Origin: a virus
Virus record (IMG/VR): IMGVR_UViG_3300015195_000009
Location: 1 to 45,999 of that record
DNA: 45,999 nt
Reading direction: 5' to 3' (one strand)
The notes below the pieces were generated by a model, which saw nothing but the letters and a program-made list of their open reading frames with translations, did no database searches and was not told the DNA's origin. Made by a program: the position numbers and the translations under genes. Of the stretch, positions 1-6,694 are shown in pieces (positions within the stretch are counted from its first letter, which is position 1; every line of letters begins with the position of its first letter).

Positions 1-20
1 CCGCGCGATTCGGATGAGTA

Positions 21-251
21 ATGGCCGAGCAAACGAACCGCCTGTATGTGACGGTGGGTGATTTACGCGCCGTCACAGAACGCCTAAAGCCTGAATTGTT
101 CGTGTTCGTGGGCCAGTGTCCAGTCTGTGAGAATTTTATTTTATCGTTCTCTGGACCAAAACTCCACTGCCCGCGCTGTGACTCAGAGATGTCTATTTCC
201 CCACTAGCAAAACGTTCGGGCGCGATACCCCAGGCTCCCAAGAATGGCTAA
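21..251 (+). CDS. Small zinc-ribbon protein
   Basis: A 76-residue protein starting at ATG 21. Two Cys pairs, CPVC (residues 33-36) and CPRC (50-53), are spaced like a zinc ribbon, so it probably binds one zinc ion. The N-terminal half is polar with no membrane segment. The stop overlaps the start of the next small gene (ATG 244) by 8 nt, which suggests one transcript. Many small phage early proteins have such a fold and bind nucleic acid or host proteins, but nothing here fixes the target. The gene lies close to the window edge, so its promoter is not visible. Confidence 0.72.
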   Translation: MAEQTNRLYVTVGDLRAVTERLKPELFVFVGQCPVCENFILSFSGPKLHCPRCDSEMSISPLAKRSGAIPQAPKNG

Positions 252-393
252 ACCAAAAATCCCTGAAAATGAAACGCCTGAAGAAAAAGACATCCGCGAG
301 CGCGGCGATAAATGCAAAAAGTCGATGATGAACTGCGAGTGCCCAATTGAAATCCACCTGCCACGAGCGGTGATCCCGCCGATGGATTGGTGA
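244..393 (+). CDS. Small Cys-containing hypothetical protein
   Basis: A 49-residue reading frame, MAKPKIPENETPEEKD at the N-terminus, starting at ATG 244 and overlapping the stop of the upstream zinc-ribbon gene by 8 nt. It is rich in Lys, Glu and Pro and holds three Cys (a CKKSMMNCEC stretch at residues 24-33), which could bind a metal. The tight overlap and phage-like composition are the main support. No family is recognised. It ends 45 nt before the candidate promoter at 438. Confidence 0.5.
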   Translation: MAKPKIPENETPEEKDIRERGDKCKKSMMNCECPIEIHLPRAVIPPMDW

Positions 394-437
394 TTTTTGG
401 CCTGTGGAAAAATCTGTGGATTTGTTGAAAATTCCAT

Positions 438-467
438 TTGACGTTATCGCTTAATTTGAACTAGGAT
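438..467 (+). promoter_or_regulatory. Candidate sigma70-type promoter of the replication gene
   Basis: TTGACG (438-443, five of six matches to TTGACA), an 18-nt spacer, then TAGGAT (462-467, four of six matches to TATAAT). It lies in the only sizeable gap of this region (394-568), about 100 nt before the replication initiator. The gap also holds the interleaved inverted repeats at 480-554. The match is by eye; no transcription start is known. Confidence 0.4.
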
Positions 468-479
468 GCGCTTCGCGAT

Positions 480-554
480 TCTGGGCGGGTCCAGTTGGAA
501 CGAAAACCTTCGCGGGTTGCACCAACACCCCGCCCAGATATTGCAACCCGCGAA
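480..554 (+). promoter_or_regulatory. Two interleaved inverted repeats (leader switch or pseudoknot)
   Basis: Arm A, TCTGGGCGGG (480-489), is the exact reverse complement of 529-538. Arm B, TTCGCGGGTTGCA (509-521), is the exact reverse complement of 542-554. The order is A, B, A', B', so the two stems (10 bp and 13 bp) interleave. They can form a pseudoknot or, more likely given only 3 nt between A' and B', two mutually exclusive hairpins. B' ends 14 nt before the proposed TTG start of the replication initiator, so folding could control its translation, or the repeats could be binding sites near an origin. Confidence 0.6.
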
Positions 555-568
555 AAATTGGACAAATT

Positions 569-1468
569 TTGTTTAACGGTTTTGAGCGAACTCGACGAGG
601 AATTATCGAACATCTCCAGAGTGGGAGAATGAGTCTTCTGGAGTTGGGAGCGTTCGAAGTTTTGCGCCTTTTGGCCGACCATCAAACAGGGATTTGGTGG
701 GGGTGCGCGTTATCTTTACGGGCGACGTGCGGAAATGGTCAAATCACTCTTCGAATGGCCCGCAGAATACTCGAAAACCTTGAATCTAAAGGATATATTA
801 AGCGTTTTGCTAAAAAAAAAGGAAGGGGCAACTATGCGGTCATAATTAACAAATTTGAGTGCTCAGGCGGGGCGCAGTCTGGAAGTAGGGTAAATGCAGC
901 ACTTACAAAGGATTGGCGGAACGTTGTGTACGAGTTGTGGCCTAGAGATGGCCTAGTGGGGGGCTTAGTGGGGGGCACAGAGCGCGCCTCTATACAAGAA
1001 AGAGAAGTAGAAAAAGAGACTGAGAAAAATACAAACCCAAATTCAAAAACAAATACGTCGGAGCCTGCGGCTCCGGACTCTGAATTGGGACATCCGTTAT
1101 ATTTTATTTGGAAGCAGGAGCACGGAAATTTGCCGGACGTTACGATGCTCACAAAGAGCCGATTAAAAAAATGCCGTGACCGTGTAAAAAATCACGCCAG
1201 CGACCCAGAGCAATTTCTTGCCGATTTCCGGAACGCGGTAGTACAAGCAAATCAAAGCGCGTTCCTGACAGGGCAGACTTCGACCTGGAAAGCTACGTTC
1301 GATTGGTTTGTGAACAACGACGAAAATTATATAAAAGTTTTGGAAGGTAATTACAAAGGCACAGGGGTGAAGCGTGGACGAGAGACTGCGGAAGATCGAA
1401 TTAGACAGTCGGCAAAAAATTCAGGTCTTAATTCGGAAGGAACTCTTTTTGATCGGGGTGTTGTGTGA
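569..1468 (+). CDS. Phage replication initiator (winged-helix, O/DnaD-like)
   Basis: A 299-residue protein. The N-terminal part (about residues 10-95) reads as a winged-helix DNA-binding domain, with segments LGAFEVLRLLADHQTGIW and LRMARRILENLESKGYIKRF. A low-complexity Glu/Asn/Thr linker follows (about 140-170). The C-terminal domain (about 172-265) ends with W-K-A-T-F-D-W-F-V-N-N and Y-I-K-VLEGNY, a tail I know from phage replisome organisers. I keep the TTG at 569 because RRGIIEHLQSGR before the internal ATG at 629 appears to belong to the family; that ATG has GGGAG only 1 nt upstream, too close for a ribosome site. It overlaps the next gene by 95 nt. The resemblance to acidobacterial phage proteins is from memory. 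Confidence 0.72.
   Translation: MFNGFERTRRGIIEHLQSGRMSLLELGAFEVLRLLADHQTGIWWGCALSLRATCGNGQITLRMARRILENLESKGYIKRFAKKKGRGNYAVIINKFECSGGAQSGSRVNAALTKDWRNVVYELWPRDGLVGGLVGGTERASIQEREVEKETEKNTNPNSKTNTSEPAAPDSELGHPLYFIWKQEHGNLPDVTMLTKSRLKKCRDRVKNHASDPEQFLADFRNAVVQANQSAFLTGQTSTWKATFDWFVNNDENYIKVLEGNYKGTGVKRGRETAEDRIRQSAKNSGLNSEGTLFDRGVV
950..1078 (+). other. Candidate origin-like segment inside the replication gene
   Basis: Within the linker-coding part of the initiator gene lie two tandem 12-bp units (GGCCTAGTGGGG at 950-961 and GGCTTAGTGGGG at 962-973, 11 of 12 identical). An A-rich stretch follows (about 1000-1056), then a 7-bp perfect hairpin CGGAGCC-TGC-GGCTCCG (1059-1075). In lambdoid phages the initiator binds iterons placed inside its own gene, next to an A/T-rich unwinding region. 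The parallel is suggestive, but two repeat units are few and the repeat may simply encode the GLVGGLVGG linker. Confidence 0.3.
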
Positions 1469-2174
1469 CAAAGTTCCAAGTCCAGCAGTTTATGATCTAT
1501 GGACCGAAGCGTTATTGGCCGATCCTAGGACGCGCGATTTTACTGTGAACGAATTTCAGATCGCGTTTGCAAAAATAAAATCTTCATTCAAGCCGACCGC
1601 TGCTTGTCAATTTCCAACACCTGCGCATTTATTCGAAACTATCGACGAGCCGACCAAATCAGTGGACGCGCTGATAATCGAAGAGGCTTGGAATAAGGCG
1701 ATGGACTGGACGCGCAAATGGTATTTGGGGGAAGATTTGGGCGTTGATCGCCGCGCTCCAGCGATGGAAGAAAAACAATATCGCGCACTGATGGCCGCAG
1801 GCGGATACGAATACGTTATGAGTTGCACGCGAGTTGAGTTACAGTGGGCGAAGAAACGTTTCGCTGAAGCCTATGGGCATCACGTTGTACTCGAAAAAGA
1901 GGGCACGCTGATTGGTCGCGGAGAAGCGAAGAAAGTTTTAGAGCGGCTACAAACCACACACACGCCAGAGCCAGTCAATCCCGCATTACCCGCTGTGCCG
2001 CAAACAATCCCGCTAGAAAAAATAGAATCCAACACAACCACTACAGCGCCCGTTCCAGAAAAATCATTCACGCCACCGCTTACCGAGAAGCAATATCAAG
2101 AGCGTGTGGCGTTCCTGAAAAAACAACGCGAAGATTTATTGAAACCGAAAGTTGAGACCGTCGATGCCAAGTAA
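1374..2174 (+). CDS. Replication-associated protein, possible helicase loader
   Basis: A 266-residue protein with a GTG start at 1374, preceded by AGGGG, and overlapping the initiator gene by 95 nt. The N-terminal part (about 20-75) holds the pattern L-C-D-K-V-P-S-P-A-V-Y-DLWTEAL followed by F-x-x-A-F-A-x-I-K and F-PTPAHLFE. I associate this with phage proteins next to the replisome organiser that resemble helicase-loader or G39P-type proteins. The C-terminal third is a Pro/Thr-rich linker and a charged helix. Position directly after the initiator supports a replication role. The function is inferred from pattern and context only. Confidence 0.5.
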   Translation: MDERLRKIELDSRQKIQVLIRKELFLIGVLCDKVPSPAVYDLWTEALLADPRTRDFTVNEFQIAFAKIKSSFKPTAACQFPTPAHLFETIDEPTKSVDALIIEEAWNKAMDWTRKWYLGEDLGVDRRAPAMEEKQYRALMAAGGYEYVMSCTRVELQWAKKRFAEAYGHHVVLEKEGTLIGRGEAKKVLERLQTTHTPEPVNPALPAVPQTIPLEKIESNTTTTAPVPEKSFTPPLTEKQYQERVAFLKKQREDLLKPKVETVDAK

Positions 2175-2382
2175 ACGCTTGTCCGAAGAAACGAACCTGG
2201 CAATCCTGGATACGGAATCAGAAATCGTAACCCAATTTCACTGCCCGCAATGTTTTGCTATTTTCTGGTACGCCGACGATGCTGCCGTAGGGCAAAAAGA
2301 AAAACCTAAATTCTGCCCATTGTGCGGACGCCGCGTGAGTGGTATACAAGACATGACTTATTCACTTGACGCGAAAGAATAA
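2164..2382 (+). CDS. Small zinc-ribbon protein
   Basis: A 72-residue protein starting at ATG 2164, overlapping the upstream stop by 11 nt. It has two CxxC knuckles, CPQC (residues 27-30) and CPLC (51-54, followed by GRR), the classic arrangement of a rubredoxin-like zinc ribbon. There is no catalytic motif. It sits between the replication genes and a run of small hypotheticals, so an accessory DNA- or protein-binding role is plausible but unproven. Confidence 0.68.
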   Translation: MPSKRLSEETNLAILDTESEIVTQFHCPQCFAIFWYADDAAVGQKEKPKFCPLCGRRVSGIQDMTYSLDAKE

Positions 2383-2393
2383 AGGAATCTCAA

Positions 2394-2663
2394 ATGGCGA
2401 TTATCGACGAAAACACAGAATCGACGGTACGGGTTTCCATAACCCGCGAAGTGACCCTAAGCGAGCTTATTGAAAAAGGCCCGCAGGGGTTTGTGGATGA
2501 GCTTCGCGCGGCGCTCGACCGCGAGCTTGGGCCGATTATGGCGATGAATTGGGGGCAGGTCCGTGTGCAGCAAACTCCGCCCGCTCCGCCTGAAAATACG
2601 GCGCGGGAAGTTTATGCAGGCCCAAATCCGGCCTACAACCCACCGACCCGACCTACGCAATAG
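2394..2663 (+). CDS. Hypothetical protein with Pro-rich tail
   Basis: An 89-residue protein starting at ATG 2394, with AAGGA 9 nt upstream. Residues 1-60 look like a compact alpha/beta domain (strand VRVSITREVTLSEL, helix FVDELRAALDREL). Residues 61-89 are rich in Pro, Ala and Asn. No family is recognised. The spacing to both neighbours is about 10 nt, consistent with an operon. Confidence 0.6.
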   Translation: MAIIDENTESTVRVSITREVTLSELIEKGPQGFVDELRAALDRELGPIMAMNWGQVRVQQTPPAPPENTAREVYAGPNPAYNPPTRPTQ

Positions 2664-2672
2664 AGATTCGCA

Positions 2673-2951
2673 ATGAGTATTTTTAGATTCAGCGACAGGA
2701 TTGGCGACGTGCAAAACACCACGACCGTTGGCGTAAACCTCACTAGTGAGGAAGGGCAGTTGCTTATTTTGGCGATGGCCGAATTGGGTATCGCTCGTCC
2801 TGGTTGGAATGATGCACTTTTACTTATTGCGGATAAATTAAAATGCCGCGATATGTATGAGAAATTCCAGCAAACCAATCGCGACAAATTTCCCATAGAG
2901 CCAACTGATGAAAATTTGGGCATATACAAGCGGCAACGAAGAAATCTTTAA
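2673..2951 (+). CDS. Hypothetical small protein
   Basis: A 92-residue protein from ATG 2673. A central helical segment (EEGQLLILAMAELGIARPGW) is followed by a basic, Lys/Arg-rich C-terminus (YKRQRRNL). It has no Cys pairs, signal peptide or membrane segment, and I recognise no family. It lies 9 nt after the preceding gene and 9 nt before the next. Confidence 0.6.
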   Translation: MSIFRFSDRIGDVQNTTTVGVNLTSEEGQLLILAMAELGIARPGWNDALLLIADKLKCRDMYEKFQQTNRDKFPIEPTDENLGIYKRQRRNL

Positions 2952-2960
2952 GGGGGTTTT

Positions 2961-3665
2961 ATGCCTGTACGTCCAGAGTTGGAAGCACTGCCACCGCGAA
3001 TTGCCAGACTGCCGCTCGATGAGCGCGGGTATCCCGTGCCTTGGTTTGTCGCTTACGTCGATGGCAAGCCTGAATTTCGAGCGGCTGATGCTGAAAAATG
3101 GAAGCGCGCCGTTATAGAAAAATTGTGTTGGGTTTGCGGCGACCCGCTTGGAATTCATTTGGCATTCGTTTTGGGGCCTATGTGTGGGATTACGCGCACC
3201 ACTGCCGAGCCGCCGTGCCACCTGGAGTGTGCGCAGTGGAGTGCTCGCAACTGCCCATTTCTGAACCTGACCATGCAAAAGCGCCGCGAGGACGACAAGA
3301 TCAACAATGCGAATTTAGCCGAGCATAGCGCTGGTATCCCCATTGCGCGACAGCCGGGGGTTACGGGGGTTTGGATTACCCGCAGCTATAGGCTTTTCCC
3401 GGACGGGTCGGGGAAGTACCTGATTCGCGTAGGGGAGCCTGAGACGGTCGAGTGGTACTCAGAGGGCAAACCAGCCTCAAAAATGGCCGTAGAGGCGTCT
3501 GTGGCGTCAGGACTGCCCATTTTAGAGGACGTGGCCAGGCAGCAAGACGGTGGTTTGGCCGCCTTGGCCAAAGAATACGACAAATTCTTGCCATTATTGC
3601 CCCAGGAAGCGCCGTGGGAGCCGGACCATGCTGGCGACCGCCCCGCGCGATGCCCGGTTCGATAA
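2961..3665 (+). CDS. Cys-rich CWVCG protein, conserved phage hypothetical
   Basis: A 234-residue protein from ATG 2961 with GGGGG 6-7 nt upstream. The first 115 residues hold CWVCGDPLG, FVLGPMCGITRTTAEPPCH and C-A-Q-W-SARNCPFL. I recall this pattern (CWVCG, then GPM, then AEPPxHxxC, then CPFL) from uncharacterised phage and actinobacterial proteins. The Cys/His set probably binds zinc. The C-terminal half has a small beta domain (YLIRVGEPETVEWYSEGKPAS) and a helical end. A 12-bp tandem duplication repeats the stop region just downstream. The molecular role is unknown. Confidence 0.68.
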   Translation: MPVRPELEALPPRIARLPLDERGYPVPWFVAYVDGKPEFRAADAEKWKRAVIEKLCWVCGDPLGIHLAFVLGPMCGITRTTAEPPCHLECAQWSARNCPFLNLTMQKRREDDKINNANLAEHSAGIPIARQPGVTGVWITRSYRLFPDGSGKYLIRVGEPETVEWYSEGKPASKMAVEASVASGLPILEDVARQQDGGLAALAKEYDKFLPLLPQEAPWEPDHAGDRPARCPVR

Positions 3666-3679
3666 ATGGTTCGATAAAA
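3656..3679 (+). repeat. 12-bp tandem duplication at a gene end
   Basis: GGTTCGATAAAT (3656-3667) is followed directly by GGTTCGATAAAA (3668-3679), 11 of 12 identical. The first unit contains the stop codon of the preceding gene. Exact 12-bp tandem units also occur at 950-973 and 16973-16996, so this looks like a recurring slippage product. Confidence 0.7.
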
Positions 3680-3739
3680 ATTAGGGTGTCCCAAAAACGG
3701 AATACCTTAAATTTGTGATAACAAAATCAAGGATTGGCG

Positions 3740-4030
3740 ATGCCTGGACCGGAGTTAGTAAAAAATACTTGGGAAGACAAGGCTCTGCGCTCCATCGACT
3801 CCAGACGCCGGGCGATTGCAAAATGGAGCGCACCTGAAGATCGGGATAGACTCCAAAAAATTATCCACGACCGCGATATTTGGGAATACCTGGAATATTT
3901 GACGTGGCTGGAATCGTTTGTGCGCATGTCGATATGGGTCCGCGATGGAAAGCCTGAAGTACCTGAACTGGAAGAGTCGGATTCGGAGCCGGAACCGGAT
4001 TCAGATTTAGATACCAGGTTGGGAGAATAA
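3740..4030 (+). CDS. Hypothetical acidic-tailed protein
   Basis: A 96-residue protein. ATG 3740 is preferred over the TTG at 3734 because AAGGA lies 6 nt upstream of it. It is a mostly helical protein (PEDRDRLQKIIHDRDIWEYL) with Trp-rich segments and a strongly acidic C-terminus (ELEESDSEPEPDSDLD). Acidic tails are common in small phage proteins that mimic DNA or bind host factors, but that is speculation. No family is recognised. The upstream sequence ATAACAAAATCAAGG recurs before the gene at 38013. Confidence 0.6.
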   Translation: MPGPELVKNTWEDKALRSIDSRRRAIAKWSAPEDRDRLQKIIHDRDIWEYLEYLTWLESFVRMSIWVRDGKPEVPELEESDSEPEPDSDLDTRLGE

Positions 4031-4034
4031 TTCT

Positions 4035-4298
4035 GTGCTCTGCAAATACTGCGCAAGACCCATTGAGTAAGAATTAAATTCTACAACTTTTTATCATCCA
4101 CATTTGCGTAAAGGAAATTGCCGGGGTCGATTGTGCGAACTTGAGGCGACGCCATACAAAGAAAGAAGAGCAATTAACGTCGAGCCGAAACTTTCGAAAG
4201 AGGAAGAAAAGTTAGCCATGAAACTGGCATTCGATATGATAGAGCCTGGATACAACGAAAGAATTGAGGCAGCCAAGCGCAGGAAGGCCAGCCGATGA
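4035..4298 (+). pseudogene. Zinc-ribbon gene interrupted by an in-frame TAA
   Basis: Reading from GTG 4035 (GGGAG 9 nt upstream) gives V-L-C-K-Y-C-A-R-P-I-E, then TAA (4068-4070). The same frame continues without a break as ELNSTTFYHPHLRKGNC, C-E-L-E-A-T-P and on to 4298. The CKYC knuckle before the stop and the GNCRGRLC knuckle after it would make one zinc ribbon, so the stop splits a single domain. A TTG at 4104 could start the distal part alone (64 residues). Either this is a real nonsense mutation, a sequencing error, or the distal part is used alone. Other genes here end in TAA, so a changed genetic code is unlikely. The C-terminus IEAAKRRKAS resembles the ends of the next two genes. Confidence 0.6.
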
Positions 4299-4825
4299 GC
4301 GACACGAAGCGACCGACTTTTCCAAAGTGTAAATGTGGAGGCGTTGCGACTCCTAATGCCTCTGGCGACATAACGCGAACCTGTATTCACTGTGGTGGGA
4401 TTGTGCGTGCTGATGAGCCAACGATGAGCGACACGAAGCCGACGCCGGAAGAGGTTAAAAAAGCGCGAGAGATTCTTGAGATTTGGATGAATGACGAAAC
4501 ACCGATAAAAAGTTTCTCAAAATACTTGCGCGTCCTGCTCGTGGCCCCGTCGCCGCCACCGCAATCTGGCCCAGGGTCAGAAGAAGAGCGTGAGCACGAC
4601 CAGAAATACTGCATCATGCAAATCAGGGAAATCAACTCATTACGAAAACTCCTATGGCTCAATCACGCAAATTACTTGCCATACGTTCACATTCCCTACG
4701 GCGACGATGGCGAGATGCAATGTTGCGGGATAGATTTCAAGAGAGATTCCACAGAGAACATAGAAAAATATTTAGATTCCCGCGTTCGCGAAATCGAAGC
4801 AGCCAAGCGCAAGGCGGGGAAATGA
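4295..4825 (+). CDS. Hypothetical protein with N-terminal zinc ribbon and duplicated start segment
   Basis: A 176-residue protein from ATG 4295, overlapping the upstream stop by 4 nt. It has CKCGG and CIHCGG knuckles in residues 12-34, then a second in-frame MSDTK (ATG 4424) that repeats the first MSDTK. The DNA CGATGAGCGACACGAAGC occurs at 4293-4310 and 4422-4439. The second part has a KPTPEEVKKAREIL helix and YLRVLLVA, a module repeated in the next gene, and ends in EIEAAKRKAGK. The structure suggests fusion of two small genes by local duplication. Its function is unknown. Confidence 0.6.
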   Translation: MSDTKRPTFPKCKCGGVATPNASGDITRTCIHCGGIVRADEPTMSDTKPTPEEVKKAREILEIWMNDETPIKSFSKYLRVLLVAPSPPPQSGPGSEEEREHDQKYCIMQIREINSLRKLLWLNHANYLPYVHIPYGDDGEMQCCGIDFKRDSTENIEKYLDSRVREIEAAKRKAGK

Positions 4826-5094
4826 AGCCGACACCGGAACAGGTACAGATGGCGCGTGAAGAATTGAACGTCGTAATTCCGCCCGTTGATGTAATTGGCG
4901 TTAGGAAAACAATAAATTCGCGTCAAATAAACGCTGTGCGCGTCCTGCTCGCGGCGACGGTGCCGAGCGTGGTTCATGTGGAAGGCAAGGAATTTGCATA
5001 CGAAGTTTTCTGTGCCTATTGCGGAGCGTTAGAGAAAACCGTTTACAACGACCAGCCAGCCAAGCGCAAGGCGGGACCGAAGGGGGATCGGTGA
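4822..5094 (+). CDS. Hypothetical protein, paralogue of the upstream module
   Basis: A 90-residue protein from ATG 4822, with an ATGA overlap with the upstream stop. MKPTPEQVQMAREELNVV and V-R-VLLAATVPS repeat the KPTPEEVKKAREIL / LRVLLVA module of the preceding gene. A CAYCG motif follows, and the end is AKRKAGPKGDR. The DNA AGCCAAGCGCAAGGCGGG is identical at 4801-4818 and 5058-5075, pointing to recent local duplication. The role is unknown. Confidence 0.58.
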   Translation: MKPTPEQVQMAREELNVVIPPVDVIGVRKTINSRQINAVRVLLAATVPSVVHVEGKEFAYEVFCAYCGALEKTVYNDQPAKRKAGPKGDR

Positions 5095-5270
5095 TGGACG
5101 CTAAAACTATGGAGCAGCTTTGGAAAGACCCTGATTGGGAATGCCCACATTGCAAGTTTATGAATCGGGCCATCAGGGATAAGTGCCGCAACTGCGCTTA
5201 CGTTGGCGGTGAATTTATTTTGGCTGACGTTCGATTCGCAGCCGCCGCAGAACTGGCGAAGGGGGAGTGA
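5094..5270 (+). CDS. RanBP2-type zinc-finger small protein
   Basis: A 58-residue protein from ATG 5094, overlapping the upstream stop by 1 nt. The segment W-E-C-P-H-C-K-F-M-N...C-R-N-C (about residues 15-35) matches the RanBP2-type zinc finger pattern W-x-C-x2-C...N...C-x2-C. Such fingers bind single-stranded RNA or ubiquitin in eukaryotes; in phages they are mainly predicted nucleic-acid binders. The rest is a short Ala-rich tail. GGGGGATCG upstream supplies the ribosome site. Confidence 0.65.
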   Translation: MDAKTMEQLWKDPDWECPHCKFMNRAIRDKCRNCAYVGGEFILADVRFAAAAELAKGE

Positions 5271-5274
5271 TGAG

Positions 5275-6042
5275 ATGATATTTATTCCAAATGCTGATGA
5301 ACCTTACGGGTGTGCGCGACGCATGTACACCCAAATGGAAGTAGACGCGCTGGTTGCGGCGGAGCGTAAAAAATGGGGCAACATAATGTCCAAGCAGGAC
5401 AATGAAATCCAACAAATACTCGGAAAGGTACTCGGTTATCCGTGGTTCAAGGATGACCAAAAGAATTTCCCCGGCGCTACCGACGAAAACGGAGTTTGTG
5501 TTGGAGATAATGTTGCCGTAACGCTCGCAATGCAGGCCGCTCGACGTATTACTGAATCGGACGCGCTGATCGCTGCGGCGAAATACAAGTTTCACGCAGA
5601 CAGAATGAAGCCGATGAGTTGTGGGCATCCAGCCTACATGCTTTTTGACCACGACGAAGATGTAAAACCATATTGTTTGGGTTGTAAGAAAGACGAGCAG
5701 GCAAAAGACGAGGTAGACGCGCTGGTTGCGGCGGCGTATGAAGCGGCGGCAAGTAAAGCTGCTTCTTATACGTACTACGATTCTACAAGTATGAAGTCAG
5801 CAATCCTCGCACTCACTCCTGCCGACGCAAAAGCCGCGCTCGACCGCCGCATCGCGGTTGAAACGGCGAAAGCGCGAGAGGACGAAGCGCGGTGGTGGTG
5901 GCCGCGAGTTCATAGAGCGGGCTGCGACTGCAAATTGCACGGCGGCATTTGTAGCGATTGCGCACGTATAGACTCAGCCACAGCCGCACGCGAAGCCGCA
6001 GAACGGGGCGAAACGGGAGACACGACATGCCCGATACCGTAA
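5275..6042 (+). CDS. Hypothetical protein with repeated VDALVAA module and Cys clusters
   Basis: A 255-residue protein. ATG 5275 follows GGGGGAG by about 7 nt. The motif VDALVAAER (about residue 23), SDALIAAAK (about 98) and VDALVAAAY (about 147) mark an internal repeat. The DNA GTAGACGCGCTGGTTGCGGCGG occurs near 5341 and 5713. Between the repeats are SCGHPAYM and YCLGCKK (zinc-knuckle-like). The C-terminus has CDCKLHGG and C-S-DCARID. It appears to have grown by internal duplication around Cys/His metal sites. No family is recognised. Confidence 0.55.
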   Translation: MIFIPNADEPYGCARRMYTQMEVDALVAAERKKWGNIMSKQDNEIQQILGKVLGYPWFKDDQKNFPGATDENGVCVGDNVAVTLAMQAARRITESDALIAAAKYKFHADRMKPMSCGHPAYMLFDHDEDVKPYCLGCKKDEQAKDEVDALVAAAYEAAASKAASYTYYDSTSMKSAILALTPADAKAALDRRIAVETAKAREDEARWWWPRVHRAGCDCKLHGGICSDCARIDSATAAREAAERGETGDTTCPIP

Positions 6043-6224
6043 CAGTGCTCCTAAAAAACGGAGAGACGGTAAAATTTGGCCCACCGAACCGCGTGGGAAG
6101 TTACGGCCTTTCCGTGCAATACGAGGGCGTGTTCGTGACCATTACAGACGAGTGGGGAGCAAAAAGAAGTTGGCCAGCAAGTGAAGTTGTTGAAGTTAAT
6201 TCAACAGAGCGAGCGAGGTGGTGA
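6027..6224 (+). CDS. Small hypothetical protein, beta-rich
   Basis: A 65-residue protein from ATG 6027, overlapping the upstream gene by 16 nt, with GGGAG 6-10 nt upstream. The sequence alternates strands (TVTVLLKNGETVKFG, GLSVQYEGVFVTITDEWG), suggesting a small beta barrel. No family is recognised. Confidence 0.58.
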   Translation: MPDTVTVLLKNGETVKFGPPNRVGSYGLSVQYEGVFVTITDEWGAKRSWPASEVVEVNSTERARW

Positions 6225-6233
6225 ATAACACCC

Positions 6234-6572
6234 ATGCCTGAGACCATAAAACGCCGCTTCAAAAAATACTACATCGCCCGCGAATTTATCGAGAATTTCC
6301 TGTCCACCGGAACCATTATCCCGCAGACACTGGTATCGTCCGGATTCCCCAAAGATGCCAAGATTCGCTACGTTGAACTTGCCTCACCGGACTTCACCAC
6401 CATTACCGTAATTGTTGAATCCCAAACTTTTGAGGAAATCACACTAACTGTGTGCAATTTGCCGAAGTTTAGCGAAGATTTTTACTTCGAAGATGTCCCT
6501 CTCGCTAAAGAGATTTGGTTCAAAACACTGGAGCCAATGGCCGAGGAAACTGCCCCCATAATCCCTGGTTAA
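6234..6572 (+). CDS. Hypothetical alpha/beta protein
   Basis: A 112-residue protein from ATG 6234. It has a basic N-terminus (IKRRFKKYYIAREFIE), then beta-rich segments (RYVELASPDFTTITVIVES) and an acidic end. There are no Cys pairs, membrane segments or known motifs. It closes the first block of small genes, and a 122-nt gap with a possible promoter follows. Confidence 0.58.
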   Translation: MPETIKRRFKKYYIAREFIENFLSTGTIIPQTLVSSGFPKDAKIRYVELASPDFTTITVIVESQTFEEITLTVCNLPKFSEDFYFEDVPLAKEIWFKTLEPMAEETAPIIPG

Positions 6573-6617
6573 TCTTGGTTGAAAAAAAAGACCCCTGCTC
6601 CAAATATGCACAATTCA

Positions 6618-6646
6618 TTCCCATTTCAACTATCTAGCTGTAATAT
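6618..6646 (+). promoter_or_regulatory. Possible promoter ahead of the terminase genes
   Basis: TTCCCA (6618-6623), a 17-nt spacer, then TAATAT (6641-6646), each four of six matches to the sigma70 consensus. It lies about 50 nt before the terminase small-subunit candidate in an otherwise empty AT-rich gap (6573-6694). The match is weak, and position is the main support. Confidence 0.28.
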
Positions 6647-6694
6647 GAACCCTTTAGGCGAGAACCCAAAAAGCCGTAGAGGGAATCCAAGATT

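Noticed and set aside
4068-4070. TAA recoded as sense codon in this genome
   Set aside because: Many well-supported genes in the window end in TAA and read normally, so a changed code is not needed.
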